In this document: one piece after another, positions 15,643 to 24,479 of the stretch
Layout: each line of letters opens with the position of its first letter
Numbering within the stretch: the stretch's first letter is position 1
Origin: Symbiodinium natans
Taxonomy: Eukaryota > Sar > Dinophyceae > Suessiales > Symbiodiniaceae
Assembly: GCA_905221605.1 (NCBI GenBank)
Contig: CAJNDS010002211.1
Location: forward strand, 229,501 to 293,500
DNA length: 64,000 nt
Reading direction: 5' to 3'
The notes under the pieces: generated by a model
What the model saw: only the letters and a program-made list of their open reading frames with translations
Database searches by the model: none
What the model was told of the DNA's origin: nothing
Made by a program: the position numbers and the translations under genes

Positions 15643-16275
15643 ATGATAAGTAGAGATATGACAAGATATGAGAACGGTAAAATTTATAAAATAGTTGATA
15701 ATGGCTATAACATGTGTTATATTGGTAGCACTTGCGAAAGTTTAAGTCAAAGAATGGCAAGACATAGACATCATTATAATTCATATTTGAAGGGAAACCA
15801 TGGAAAAACACGTTCGTTCGATATATTTGACACTTATGACATTTTAAATTGTAAAATAGAATTAGTGGAGAATTATCCATGTAATAGCAAAGATGAGTTA
15901 CTACGACGAGAAGGTTTTCACATACAAAATACTGAGTGTATTAACAAACATATAGCAGGAAGAACACAACAAGAATTCAGAGATGCTACAAAGGAACATA
16001 AACGTGAAACAGACAAAGCTTATAGAGAAAACAACAAGGAGAAGCTTAAAGCATACAGAGAGGAGCGAAAGGAACATTATCAAGAATATAATAGAAATTG
16101 GAAGCAGGACAACAAAGAACACGTTCAGAAATACAATAGTGAGTGGCGACAGAACAACAAGCAAAAAGTGTCTGAAAAGGCAACGTGTGAGAAATGCGGG
16201 GCAATTGTAAGAAAATACGACATGAAGACACACCAACAGACTAAGAGATGTATGCAACGCGGGAAAACGGCTTAA
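15643..16275 (+). CDS. GIY-YIG endonuclease with C-terminal zinc finger (copy A)
   Basis: 210 residues. KIYKIVDNGYNMCYIGST (13-30) gives the GIY and YIG strands, QRMARHRHHY the catalytic Arg region, and LLRREGFHIQ the metal-binding Glu region. A Lys/Glu/Asn-rich helix with YRENNKEK-type repeats joins the nuclease to a C-terminal CEKCGAIVRKYDMKTHQQTK module (last His/Cys follow). The layout is the same as in the 276-aa gene, so the two look paralogous. Its site between integrase and polymerase suggests a role in genome processing or mobility. Confidence 0.83.
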   Translation: MISRDMTRYENGKIYKIVDNGYNMCYIGSTCESLSQRMARHRHHYNSYLKGNHGKTRSFDIFDTYDILNCKIELVENYPCNSKDELLRREGFHIQNTECINKHIAGRTQQEFRDATKEHKRETDKAYRENNKEKLKAYREERKEHYQEYNRNWKQDNKEHVQKYNSEWRQNNKQKVSEKATCEKCGAIVRKYDMKTHQQTKRCMQRGKTA

Positions 16276-16290
16276 AGAGTAGAAGCCTTA
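16271..16290 (+). promoter_or_regulatory. Early-type motif (131-aa gene)
   Basis: CTTAAAGAGTAGAAGCCTTA, 12 nt upstream of the ATG at 16303, overlapping the end of the previous gene. Confidence 0.6.
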
Positions 16291-16302
16291 TAGAATAATT
16301 GG

Positions 16303-16698
16303 ATGACAAGCTTTTTTGTGCATAATGGCAAAAAGTCAGTGATAGACGACGAATTATTTGATATACTATGGAATTCGGTAGAAGATGCGGGAAGCTTTAC
16401 CACAGACACCGAGAAAGAAGAAGAGCCCACGCGGGAACAGAAGCGTAAGGCATTAAATGACAGTAACAACGCAAAAAATAAGGAAAACGGATATTTTAGA
16501 GACTATTTTCAAACAAAGCTTAAAGTCGGTTGGACATGTGATAGATGCGGTGCGTGTATAAGCACAAAGGCGAATAAATCCCGCCATTACCTAACTCAAA
16601 AGTGTAAGTCACGACAGTTAGAAAAAAGACAAGACGAAGCAAGAGACAAAATTTTAAAATCAATAACGTTTGGGCATGTTCCAATGCCAATTAAATAA
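16303..16698 (+). CDS. Zinc-finger protein (copy A)
   Basis: 131 residues. The acidic N-terminal half is followed by CDRCGACISTKANKSRHYLT and a closing KC, a C2HC module like those ending the GIY-YIG proteins. The tail is basic. No enzyme domain. It could be a free-standing DNA-binding partner or a remnant of a third GIY-YIG-type gene that lost the nuclease. It converges with the polymerase gene across a perfect hairpin. Confidence 0.65.
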   Translation: MTSFFVHNGKKSVIDDELFDILWNSVEDAGSFTTDTEKEEEPTREQKRKALNDSNNAKNKENGYFRDYFQTKLKVGWTCDRCGACISTKANKSRHYLTQKCKSRQLEKRQDEARDKILKSITFGHVPMPIK

Positions 16699-16724
16699 AT
16701 ATTGATAATTGTTTTTATCAATAT
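16699..16724. terminator. Perfect 10-bp hairpin between convergent genes
   Basis: ATATTGATAA (16699-16708), loop TTGTTT, TTATCAATAT (16715-16724). It lies between the stop at 16698 and the polymerase stop at 16734. Confidence 0.65.
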
Positions 16725-16733
16725 CTATTTTTT

Positions 16734-19700
16734 CTACTTTATGCTAAAAAACCCATATGGCAAACTTTCTATGTTATTTATGTAATACCTTTTATTATCA
16801 TAACTGCTTAGAGCTTGTTTTGTTTGTTTTATGCTATATATCTGATGATTTTTTGAACGTATGCTGTTAAATGTTACGCTGTTATCTATACATTCATTGT
16901 TTAAGGTGTCTTCGTATCTTTTATAATTGAATTCTTTCTTAACTTTATGTTTTACTATGCCTTTGCTTTTCTTTTCTTCATTCTGTTCATTATGTATCTT
17001 GAATGCATAAGATTTAGGCTTTAATCCTATGAAGCTTGTTATTATCTTGCCGTCGCATTCATCTTTGAATTTTCCTAATACCTTCTTATTTTTTGGGTCA
17101 TAGCATTTATGATTTTTATCATAGCCGCTAAAGTCCATGTGATTACTTATTTCTTGGAAGTCTTCATATATATCATCTGTTTTAGTATGTATAACGAAGC
17201 TGTCAGTATCAGTATATATTAATCTTATGTTGTCTTCGTATTTCTTTTTTAGAACGTCATAATAAAACGAATACATATGTAACTTAGATAAGTCTAAGAT
17301 ACACATACCCGCATATATAGGCTTATTTAATAATACTGTGTGTTTTAGCTTTTCAACTCCTACGAGATTTTCATTAATTATATGTCTATGTTTAAATGTA
17401 GGACTATTAACACATTTTTGATAACGTTGAGGTGTATTAACTAATTCAAAATCTATATGTTCTCTTACGTTTTCCATTGTTTTACCGTAGCAAGCGTTAT
17501 TCATTAATTTATACATATCTTTTTCAAAATCTGATGTTGCCTGTTTTCTTTTGTTAGTGTTAAAATCAATCCATGGTTTTAGCCATGCCTTTTGTTTGAA
17601 AGATATTGTTCTCCAAACACGCTTTATTTTCAAGCCTTGTTTCAGATAATACTGTAAAATCTTAACGTGACATACATATCTATTTTTATCATATACATTT
17701 AAGATTAGCTTGTTTGTTTTCTCATCTGTAGGCTCTTTATTGTGATTATATGATTTATATATTCCCTTCTGTGTTTCCGATAACATGTCTGCGGTAACAT
17801 TCATTATTTGCGGTGCTAATGGGTAATCCTTATGTTTCTCATGGACTTCGTCGGGATACTCTAAATCAACATCTACAATAAAGCCGAGAGAACCGTCAGT
17901 ATAATTAATTATTTCTTCTTCGGTTAAGGGCTTATCTTCAAATTTAATATCTTTGTATGGCAATTTTTGACACATGGCTAAACCATATAAGTTATTAGCA
18001 TCTAAGTAATTTATATATGATGATTCCTTAGATTTATCATAATCTTCACCCATGTATTTATTGTTTGCGTCTGCTTTTCTTAATGATGTTTGACACATGC
18101 CACCTCGAAGTCCTTTTTCAAACATTTTATAAATCTCTTCATCTTGAACCAGTTGTAAGCAAACACCTGTTTTTAAAAGCATCGCGTCCCAACTAAAATT
18201 AGGTAATGTGTAATAATGAGCTGGGTCTAAGCCGTAATCTTCTAAACATTTAGTTCTAAAGTTTTCAAAGACGTCTGTTAATAAAAACACATCTGTTTGC
18301 AAATATAAGTCGTGGTATTCTCCCAAGTCTTTTATGTTAAAATGGTTCCATATGTGTTTTGCTCTGTCATATTCTTTTTGTTCTATGTTCTGTTCCGTAA
18401 GCTGACTATAAAAATCTTCAATTGATGGTAGGGATGTTTCATTAAATTTCTTAAAATCTGTGAAGTAATCATATGGATAAACGCCCTTATCCGTTAATAA
18501 ATCTAAATCCTCATCTGATGTTATGTATTTGCTTGTTCTGCTGAATTTGAAGTTTTCCGTCCAATTTTCGCGCTTATCATTTTCTTCATATTTTGTTAGC
18601 TTAACAAGCTTATCTAAGGAAGAAGATAAAAAACTGAACGTATCTTTAAACTCAAGCTCTTTAAGACAAAAGGTTATGAACTTTTCGCTGTTTTGTGCAA
18701 TTACGTTTATTTCTTCTTTTTCCGTGTCTAACTTATCCAAGTTGGATATAATTAAGTGCGCGTCATAATTCTTAAGATTATGAAAGAAAACTGGGATTTT
18801 GAAATCTTTAAAACAAAAATCAAGATTACATTTTAAGTGTGCTGGACCTCTATATTGTCCTGTAAAATGACAATGGTCTCTTACCTTCTTTTTTCCGTCC
18901 TTTTTGTTATCAAAACAACCGTTACAAATATGACACCTTTTGGCTTCGTCGTATTCTTTTTGTTCTTTTTCTGTTAAGTCATTCATTGATAAGGGATGTT
19001 TTATTACATACATGATTTCTTCCCTTATCTCATTCATGGTTTCGCAGAATTTGTTCATGCAATCTTCACCTCTGTATAAGTAAGGCTTACATTCATCGGT
19101 TATTGAATTAACAACGTTTAACATAAAACCCGATGGTTTATGTTCCTGATATGTCCCTTTTATACCTTCATCTGTTTGTGTTGTTAAACATTCAAAATCA
19201 CCGTATATAACATATGGACATTTAAGCTTTTTATAGTGGTTCTTGAAAAATGTTTTATCCTTTTCTGGCATCTCTACGTTTTGAATGTTATTTGCCATAC
19301 ATCCTTTTATAGTATGTTGCGTTAGTAAGTTTTCTTTCTGAAAGCCTTTCTGACAAAATTGACAATGAAACAGTTTTGTTTTATGTTTGTTTGTCTGAGA
19401 ACTCATTAATCTCGAATAATCCTTTATCAAAACATAATGACTTTTATCATCCTTTTCTAAGCGTAACAGATTTACATGACATGTTGGTCTTAACTTTTTT
19501 GTTATTCTGTCTGCTCTTATCTTTTGTTTATCCTCGTCTATAACATAAACATTTATTGAAATACTACCTTCATTAATCTCTTCAAAATAATCTATATCAT
19601 CATTAGAAGCTGGAAAATTAACATCATCCCATTTTAAGAAAGAGTCATTGTTTTTCAACTTATTATAATGATACATTCTTTCGGGATTGTGATTTTTAAA

Positions 19701-20477
19701 GATATTGTAAAAATAACATTGAACGCAATATTTGAAACAATAATCGTCATCGTTTTTAATGTTGATACATGCCTTCTTTAATGATATCCACTTAGGTAAT
19801 TCAATATAAGACCCTGCTCTTGTAGGGTCATATTTGTCATAATGGATTGTTATTTTCATTATCTTTTTTATTGTTAATCCTGAACGTTTTAATTGTGAGT
19901 TTTCTATTTGTTCCTCAATGTCGCCCGCCATGTTGTTTATGGCTTTGTTTAAATCTTCTTCGTTTAATATGTTGTATCTTCTGCTTCTTATTGTGTGTCT
20001 TACTTCATCCTCTTCTGGATGATTAAATGCGACATCCACTTCTATTAACACTTTCATTTGTTTTTCTTTTTTCAAGTATTCGGTTAATCTTTCTTTTTGG
20101 TATTTTAAATAAGATAAACCACGATAACCGTTCAAATTAATATTAGTAATCGAATATGTGTTCGCGTATCTTTTTAGTGCTTGTCTTTCGTCTGTGATTT
20201 TTGTTTTTCTTCTTATTGCGTATGATTTAAGGGCTTGTCTCGTTTTTGCTTGTTGTCCTGCTCTGTGTAGTATCTCATAACGTTTAAAACCTTGAGTTTT
20301 AGCAATTGAATTCAATTTGTTTGTTAATTTTGTTGAGAAGGGTTGTTCTTTATTATATCTGTATTCATTACCATTAATCACTACTTTTTTTAATTCTTTA
20401 TTACCTCTCTTCTTTATTTCACCGATATTACTACTCAAAACATACTTCATCACGTCGTTTAAACGGGGTTCTACCAT
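16734..20477 (-). CDS. polB: Protein-primed family B DNA polymerase (copy A)
   Basis: 1247 residues. A C2H2-like finger (FHCQFCQKGF, about 370-393) precedes the exonuclease: Exo I YGDFEC (425-430), Exo II HNLKNYDAHL (566-575) and Exo III YLQTD (725-729). A Cys4/His endonuclease-VII-like insert lies between Exo I and II (CHIC...RDHCHFTG, 515-550). Polymerase motif A is YLDANNLYG (824-832), motif B KLMNNACYGKT (990-1000) and motif C YTDTDS (1088-1093). This arrangement is typical of Polinton/PLV polymerases, which replicate a linear genome from a terminal protein. The long N-terminal 350 residues could include the priming protein (inference). The early motif lies 14 nt upstream of the ATG. Confidence 0.96.
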   Translation of the reverse strand: MVEPRLNDVMKYVLSSNIGEIKKRGNKELKKVVINGNEYRYNKEQPFSTKLTNKLNSIAKTQGFKRYEILHRAGQQAKTRQALKSYAIRRKTKITDERQALKRYANTYSITNINLNGYRGLSYLKYQKERLTEYLKKEKQMKVLIEVDVAFNHPEEDEVRHTIRSRRYNILNEEDLNKAINNMAGDIEEQIENSQLKRSGLTIKKIMKITIHYDKYDPTRAGSYIELPKWISLKKACINIKNDDDYCFKYCVQCYFYNIFKNHNPERMYHYNKLKNNDSFLKWDDVNFPASNDDIDYFEEINEGSISINVYVIDEDKQKIRADRITKKLRPTCHVNLLRLEKDDKSHYVLIKDYSRLMSSQTNKHKTKLFHCQFCQKGFQKENLLTQHTIKGCMANNIQNVEMPEKDKTFFKNHYKKLKCPYVIYGDFECLTTQTDEGIKGTYQEHKPSGFMLNVVNSITDECKPYLYRGEDCMNKFCETMNEIREEIMYVIKHPLSMNDLTEKEQKEYDEAKRCHICNGCFDNKKDGKKKVRDHCHFTGQYRGPAHLKCNLDFCFKDFKIPVFFHNLKNYDAHLIISNLDKLDTEKEEINVIAQNSEKFITFCLKELEFKDTFSFLSSSLDKLVKLTKYEENDKRENWTENFKFSRTSKYITSDEDLDLLTDKGVYPYDYFTDFKKFNETSLPSIEDFYSQLTEQNIEQKEYDRAKHIWNHFNIKDLGEYHDLYLQTDVFLLTDVFENFRTKCLEDYGLDPAHYYTLPNFSWDAMLLKTGVCLQLVQDEEIYKMFEKGLRGGMCQTSLRKADANNKYMGEDYDKSKESSYINYLDANNLYGLAMCQKLPYKDIKFEDKPLTEEEIINYTDGSLGFIVDVDLEYPDEVHEKHKDYPLAPQIMNVTADMLSETQKGIYKSYNHNKEPTDEKTNKLILNVYDKNRYVCHVKILQYYLKQGLKIKRVWRTISFKQKAWLKPWIDFNTNKRKQATSDFEKDMYKLMNNACYGKTMENVREHIDFELVNTPQRYQKCVNSPTFKHRHIINENLVGVEKLKHTVLLNKPIYAGMCILDLSKLHMYSFYYDVLKKKYEDNIRLIYTDTDSFVIHTKTDDIYEDFQEISNHMDFSGYDKNHKCYDPKNKKVLGKFKDECDGKIITSFIGLKPKSYAFKIHNEQNEEKKSKGIVKHKVKKEFNYKRYEDTLNNECIDNSVTFNSIRSKNHQIYSIKQTKQALSSYDNKRYYINNIESLPYGFFSIK

Positions 20478-20491
20478 ATACCTATACCCTA

Positions 20492-20513
20492 TAAGGCTTC
20501 AAGTCTTTAAGTC
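20492..20513 (-). promoter_or_regulatory. Putative early promoter (polymerase)
   Basis: Minus strand CTTAAAGACTTGAAGCCTTA, 14 nt upstream of the ATG at 20477; identical in the core to the motif at 1702-1723. Confidence 0.7.
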
Positions 20514-20644
20514 CTTTTGGGTGGTGTTTTTTCTGGGTTTGGGTGTGGTTTGGGCTGGGCTTGGCGCGGCTTGGGTGGTGCTGGTGGTCGGCGGTTAGGG
20601 CGACTGCCCGATAAATAAAGCATACTAAAACCCTAAACACCGCC

Positions 20645-20707
20645 AAAAAAGGGGCATTGAATATTTTAATAAAACGAAAACAAAAGAATGTGAAATGCCC
20701 CTTTTTT
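20645..20707. other. 14-bp inverted repeat with 35-nt loop
   Basis: AAAAAAGGGGCATT (20645-20658) and AATGCCCCTTTTTT (20694-20707), perfect. Repeated in copy B at 28426-28488. Confidence 0.7.
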
Positions 20708-20884
20708 AAAACATAGTCCTAACCTAACATAAACCACAACAACCCTTCTAAACCGAAAGAACTAAACCACAACAACCCTAAAAAGACTAAACCCTAAAAC
20801 TCTAAGCGCGTCCCAATGAGAGGAAGAGCCGACACTTTGGAGACTTCTGCGTCTCAATGATAGGAATAGCCGACGTTGTCCGCG

Positions 20885-20970
20885 TTTTTAGGGTTTAGGG
20901 GATTAGGGCTTAGGGTCTAAACCCTAAACTGAAACCCTAAACTAAAAACCCTAAACTAAAACCCTAACCC
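20885..20970. repeat. Telomere-like repeats in head-to-head order
   Basis: About four TTTAGGG-type units are followed directly by about five CCCTAAA-type units, all slightly degenerate. The host satellite at 34600-36180 uses the same heptamer. Confidence 0.7.
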
Positions 20971-21503
20971 AAAGGAAGGGCGCACCGTTGCGTCGAACTC
21001 GTCGTGGTGAGTGTTCTGCATGTAGACGTCCACCTGTCATTTTCTTAGTCAAAGTTTTCGTTTCTTATTCAATATCCCTCGGGCGAAGTTGGGGATTTAT
21101 GATTTTTTGGTGTAGGGTCTATGATATATTTTATTTTGTGATTTTGGGTGTATTTTATATGGGAATTTGTGGGTATTTTGGGCGAATATTGCTTTCGGGT
21201 CTTTTTTATGCATATGACTACTTGATATTTGTTATTTTGGGGTTTTGGGGGGTTTAGGATGTAGGATAGAAAGGATTCTGGGATTTGGTGATGCTTCTAT
21301 TTGGGAATTTGTGGGTATTTTCGGGTGGATATTATTTTTGGGTCTGTTTTGTAAATATTGTATATCTTAGGTTTAGGGGTTTAGGGATTATAATGCAGAG
21401 CTTTGATGTGACACCTGCTTTTTGTGTCTGCGGTCGCACATCTCAGTCCCTTGCTGTCATCAACTGCATAGACGACAACAATCCAAGCACCGTTCCCGTG
21501 TAG

Positions 21504-21567
21504 CGAAGTCCCCCTACTTTGGGCAGTAAAGTCCCCCTACTTTGGGCAGTAAAGTCCCCCTACTTTG
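21504..21567. repeat. 23-bp tandem array, truncated at the gap (copy A)
   Basis: Units of AAAGTCCCCCTACTTTGGGC plus RGT; about 2.5 copies are visible before the N run. Confidence 0.9.
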
Positions 21568-21667
21568 NNNNNNNNNNNNNNNNNNNNNNNNNNNNNNNNN
21601 NNNNNNNNNNNNNNNNNNNNNNNNNNNNNNNNNNNNNNNNNNNNNNNNNNNNNNNNNNNNNNNNNNN
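21568..21667. other. Assembly gap of 100 N
   Basis: Exactly 100 N, a placeholder length, so the real distance is unknown. Left of it is the 23-bp array; right of it is the interior of the myristoylation-motif gene. Confidence 0.97.
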
Positions 21668-21756
21668 CCCATCGAGAATTTAGGATGAACATGTATAGGT
21701 TTAGGATTTATTAAAGGTCGTGTTGTTGTTTGTTGGGTAGATGTTGAACTTCCCAT
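21668..21756 (-). pseudogene. Myristoylation-motif gene, copy B, cut by the gap
   Basis: Only the first 29 codons (MGSSTSTQQ... to KFSM) are present before the N run. They match residues 1-29 of the 125-aa gene. The truncation is an assembly effect, not evidence of a mutation. The apparent frame reading through the N run into the array is artificial. Confidence 0.85.
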
Positions 21757-21825
21757 GATTAAGGTTGTAACACGCTTTACCTTTAAAACGTGTTAAACTT
21801 AATTATTAATGTAACCTATTAATAG

Positions 21826-22386
21826 TTAGGTTTGTTTGAGAATACTTTTGTTTGTTTTACATGCCAATATACTTTCAGCTTGTTTTTCCATTATATCAAA
21901 TATTTCTTCATGAATATCATGTTTGAAGAACTTATAATCGTGAGGCTTACATCTTGTATTCTTCTTAAATAAATATATGTCTATGACAATTTCAAGTATT
22001 ATATAAACTTCACTATACATCTTGTTGTTGTAAAAGAATAAATCACCGAAACAAGTAGCACGTTTGTTAAAATATTCAGCGCAAAAGTGCAAGTCATAAA
22101 AATTATCATATATGGTTTTAATGTGCTCCATTGTATTAGTATTGATATATTTACGAAAAAGATTTGGGTCTACTCTAAAATCAAAACAACAACGTTTTAT
22201 TTCTTTCTGGGTTAAGTCTAAGGGATACATCCGAGCAAACAGATATAGGTCATCATAAACATCATTGTCAATAATATCAGAACAAGTTAGGAATTCCTTA
22301 ATATTGTCATTGACATTATCAGGAAAGCACAACTCAAGGTTTTTTAACTTTTGACAGTTAGGACAATTGTAAATACAAGCCTTCAT
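21826..22386 (-). CDS. Cysteine-rich unknown protein (copy B)
   Basis: Copy of the 186-aa gene at 14045-14605. One difference was seen: Gln to His in the DIxEEIFD segment near the C-terminus (C/A at 14129 against 21910). The promoter motif upstream (22407-22421) is unchanged. Function is unknown. Confidence 0.6.
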   Translation of the reverse strand: MKACIYNCPNCQKLKNLELCFPDNVNDNIKEFLTCSDIIDNDVYDDLYLFARMYPLDLTQKEIKRCCFDFRVDPNLFRKYINTNTMEHIKTIYDNFYDLHFCAEYFNKRATCFGDLFFYNNKMYSEVYIILEIVIDIYLFKKNTRCKPHDYKFFKHDIHEEIFDIMEKQAESILACKTNKSILKQT

Positions 22387-22467
22387 CTCACTAACATAAT
22401 AAGTCGTCAAGTCTTTAAGTCGTTTTTAAGTCCTTTTTTATCATTGCTTCTTTTCTCTACTCTTTAT

Positions 22468-23400
22468 ATGAGTTTAAGCAAGGAAGAAATATTAAGCAAT
22501 ATATATTATGACTTAGAACGTGGTTATGGTAGCATTCAGAGTTTATACAAGGAAGCTAACAAAGATGGCGCAGGTGTGAGTCTTCAATTTGTTAAAGATT
22601 GGGTTAAAAAGCAACCTAACAAGCAAAAGCAAGGATACAAAAATTTTAATAGCTATTCTGCACCTTTTAGCAGATTTGAATTTCAGATTGATATTATGGA
22701 TATGCAAAGCTTAATGAGAGACACAGGAACAAAAGATAAATTGAGATATGCCCTTTTATGTATTGATATATTTAGCAAAAAAGTTCATGTCGTCCCATTA
22801 AAAAGTAAAGATGGTGTTGATGTATATGATGCGGTTTTAGAGTGTTTCAAAACGTTAGGGCATCCGATGAGTATTTATTCAGACGATGAAGGTAGCTTCA
22901 ATTCTAAAAAACTTCAAGATTATTTTAAAGGCGAAGGTATTAACCATATAGTAACATTGACACACGCTAACGTAGCCGAGAGAGCAATAAGAACCTTTAA
23001 GAAAATGATAGGAGACAGAGCCGAATTTACTAAACAAAGTTGGTCTGAAATGTTGAAACCAGTATTAAAGAAATATAATAATATGATGGTTCATTCGAGC
23101 ACAGGATTTACACCGAATAAAGCACACGAAGACGACAACGAAGTAAATGTAAAGGCTAATTTAGTGTTGAAAGAAAAATATTTAAGAAATTATCCTAAAA
23201 TAGAAGAAGGGGATAAAGTCAAAATATACGACAAAGGAAAAGGAAATTATAGTTCGAGGAAGGAGACCCGTAGTCGGTGGCATCCACAAATTTATACAGT
23301 TGCCAAAGTAGATAGAGATACCACATTAAATAAGTTCTATATTTTAGAAGGTAAAACTAAACAGTATAATAGGCATGAACTATTATTAGTGAATGAATAA
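22468..23400 (+). CDS. rve integrase (copy B)
   Basis: Protein identical to the copy at 14687-15619, with the triad Asp75, Asp139 and Glu171 intact. Start chosen at the ATG at 22468 for the same reason. If the duplication is an assembly artefact, this is the same gene seen twice. Confidence 0.9.
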   Translation: MSLSKEEILSNIYYDLERGYGSIQSLYKEANKDGAGVSLQFVKDWVKKQPNKQKQGYKNFNSYSAPFSRFEFQIDIMDMQSLMRDTGTKDKLRYALLCIDIFSKKVHVVPLKSKDGVDVYDAVLECFKTLGHPMSIYSDDEGSFNSKKLQDYFKGEGINHIVTLTHANVAERAIRTFKKMIGDRAEFTKQSWSEMLKPVLKKYNNMMVHSSTGFTPNKAHEDDNEVNVKANLVLKEKYLRNYPKIEEGDKVKIYDKGKGNYSSRKETRSRWHPQIYTVAKVDRDTTLNKFYILEGKTKQYNRHELLLVNE

Positions 23401-23423
23401 AACATCTTAAAGACAAGAAAAGA

Positions 23424-24056
23424 ATGATAAGTAGAGATATGACAAGATATGAGAACGGTAAAATTTATAAAATAGTTGATAATGGCTATAACATGTGTTA
23501 TATTGGTAGCACTTGCGAAAGTTTAAGTCAAAGAATGGCAAGACATAGACATCATTATAATTCATATTTGAAGGGAAACCATGGAAAAACACGTTCGTTC
23601 GATATATTTGACACTTATGACATTTTAAATTGTAAAATAGAATTAGTGGAGAATTATCCATGTAATAGCAAAGATGAGTTACTACGACGAGAAGGTTTTC
23701 ACATACAAAATACTGAGTGTATTAACAAACATATAGCAGGAAGAACACAACAAGAATTCAGAGATGCTACAAAGGAACATAAACGTGAAACAGACAAAGC
23801 TTATAGAGAAAACAACAAGGAGAAGCTTAAAGCATACAGAGAGGAGCGAAAGGAACATTATCAAGAATATAATAGAAATTGGAAGCAGGACAACAAAGAA
23901 CACGTTCAGAAATACAATAGTGAGTGGCGACAGAACAACAAGCAAAAAGTGTCTGAAAAGGCAACGTGTGAGAAATGCGGGGCAATTGTAAGAAAATACG
24001 ACATGAAGACACACCAACAGACTAAGAGATGTATGCAACGCGGGAAAACGGCTTAA
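23424..24056 (+). CDS. GIY-YIG endonuclease (copy B)
   Basis: Protein identical to the copy at 15643-16275, including the C-terminal CEKC...H...C module and the early-type motif just upstream. Confidence 0.8.
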   Translation: MISRDMTRYENGKIYKIVDNGYNMCYIGSTCESLSQRMARHRHHYNSYLKGNHGKTRSFDIFDTYDILNCKIELVENYPCNSKDELLRREGFHIQNTECINKHIAGRTQQEFRDATKEHKRETDKAYRENNKEKLKAYREERKEHYQEYNRNWKQDNKEHVQKYNSEWRQNNKQKVSEKATCEKCGAIVRKYDMKTHQQTKRCMQRGKTA

Positions 24057-24083
24057 AGAGTAGAAGCCTTATAGAATAATTGG

Positions 24084-24479
24084 ATGACAAGCTTTTTTGT
24101 GCATAATGGCAAAAAGTCAGTGATAGACGACGAATTATTTGATATACTATGGAATTCGGTAGAAGATGCGGGAAGCTTTACCACAGACACCGAGAAAGAA
24201 GAAGAGCCCACGCGGGAACAGAAGCGTAAGGCATTAAATGACAGTAACAACGCAAAAAATAAGGAAAACGGATATTTTAGAGACTATTTTCAAACAAAGC
24301 TTAAAGTCGGTTGGACATGTGATAGATGCGGTGCGTGTATAAGCACAAAGGCGAATAAATCCCGCCATTACCTAACTCAAAAGTGTAAGTCACGACAGTT
24401 AGAAAAAAGACAAGACGAAGCAAGAGACAAAATTTTAAAATCAATAACGTTTGGGCATGTTCCAATGCCAATTAAATAA
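24084..24479 (+). CDS. Zinc-finger protein (copy B)
   Basis: Protein identical to the copy at 16303-16698, and followed by the same 10-bp hairpin (24480-24505). Confidence 0.62.
   Translation: MTSFFVHNGKKSVIDDELFDILWNSVEDAGSFTTDTEKEEEPTREQKRKALNDSNNAKNKENGYFRDYFQTKLKVGWTCDRCGACISTKANKSRHYLTQKCKSRQLEKRQDEARDKILKSITFGHVPMPIK

Larger units (their letters stand above)
20478..21503. other. Non-coding block with hairpin, direct repeats and telomere-like sequence (copy A)
   Basis: It lies between the polymerase start and the 23-bp array, and base composition shifts from AT-rich to mixed. It contains the early motif (20492-20513), a G/T-rich stretch (20515-20598) and a long hairpin (20645-20658 / 20694-20707). 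It also has a 32-bp imperfect direct repeat (20808-20839 and 20849-20880) and TTTAGGG/CCCTAAA variants in head-to-head order (20885-20970). The short ORFs here have no coding character. An origin, packaging or regulatory region is possible. Confidence 0.55.
13887..21567. repeat. Copy A of a 7.78-kb near-identical duplication
   Basis: It matches 21668-29348 at a constant offset of 7,781 bp. By eye I found six substitutions: 14129, 18969, 20204, 20322, 21060 and 21548. It ends inside a 23-bp tandem array at the N gap. Confidence 0.95.

Noticed and set aside
20988-21503. Two small plus-strand frames (89 and 72 codons) in the non-coding block
   Set aside because: Phe/Gly/Val-rich with no domain, promoter motif or neighbours in phase; more likely chance.
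21514-21756. 80-codon frame reading through the N gap
   Set aside because: The downstream part is array sequence; only the first 29 codons belong to the gene copy.
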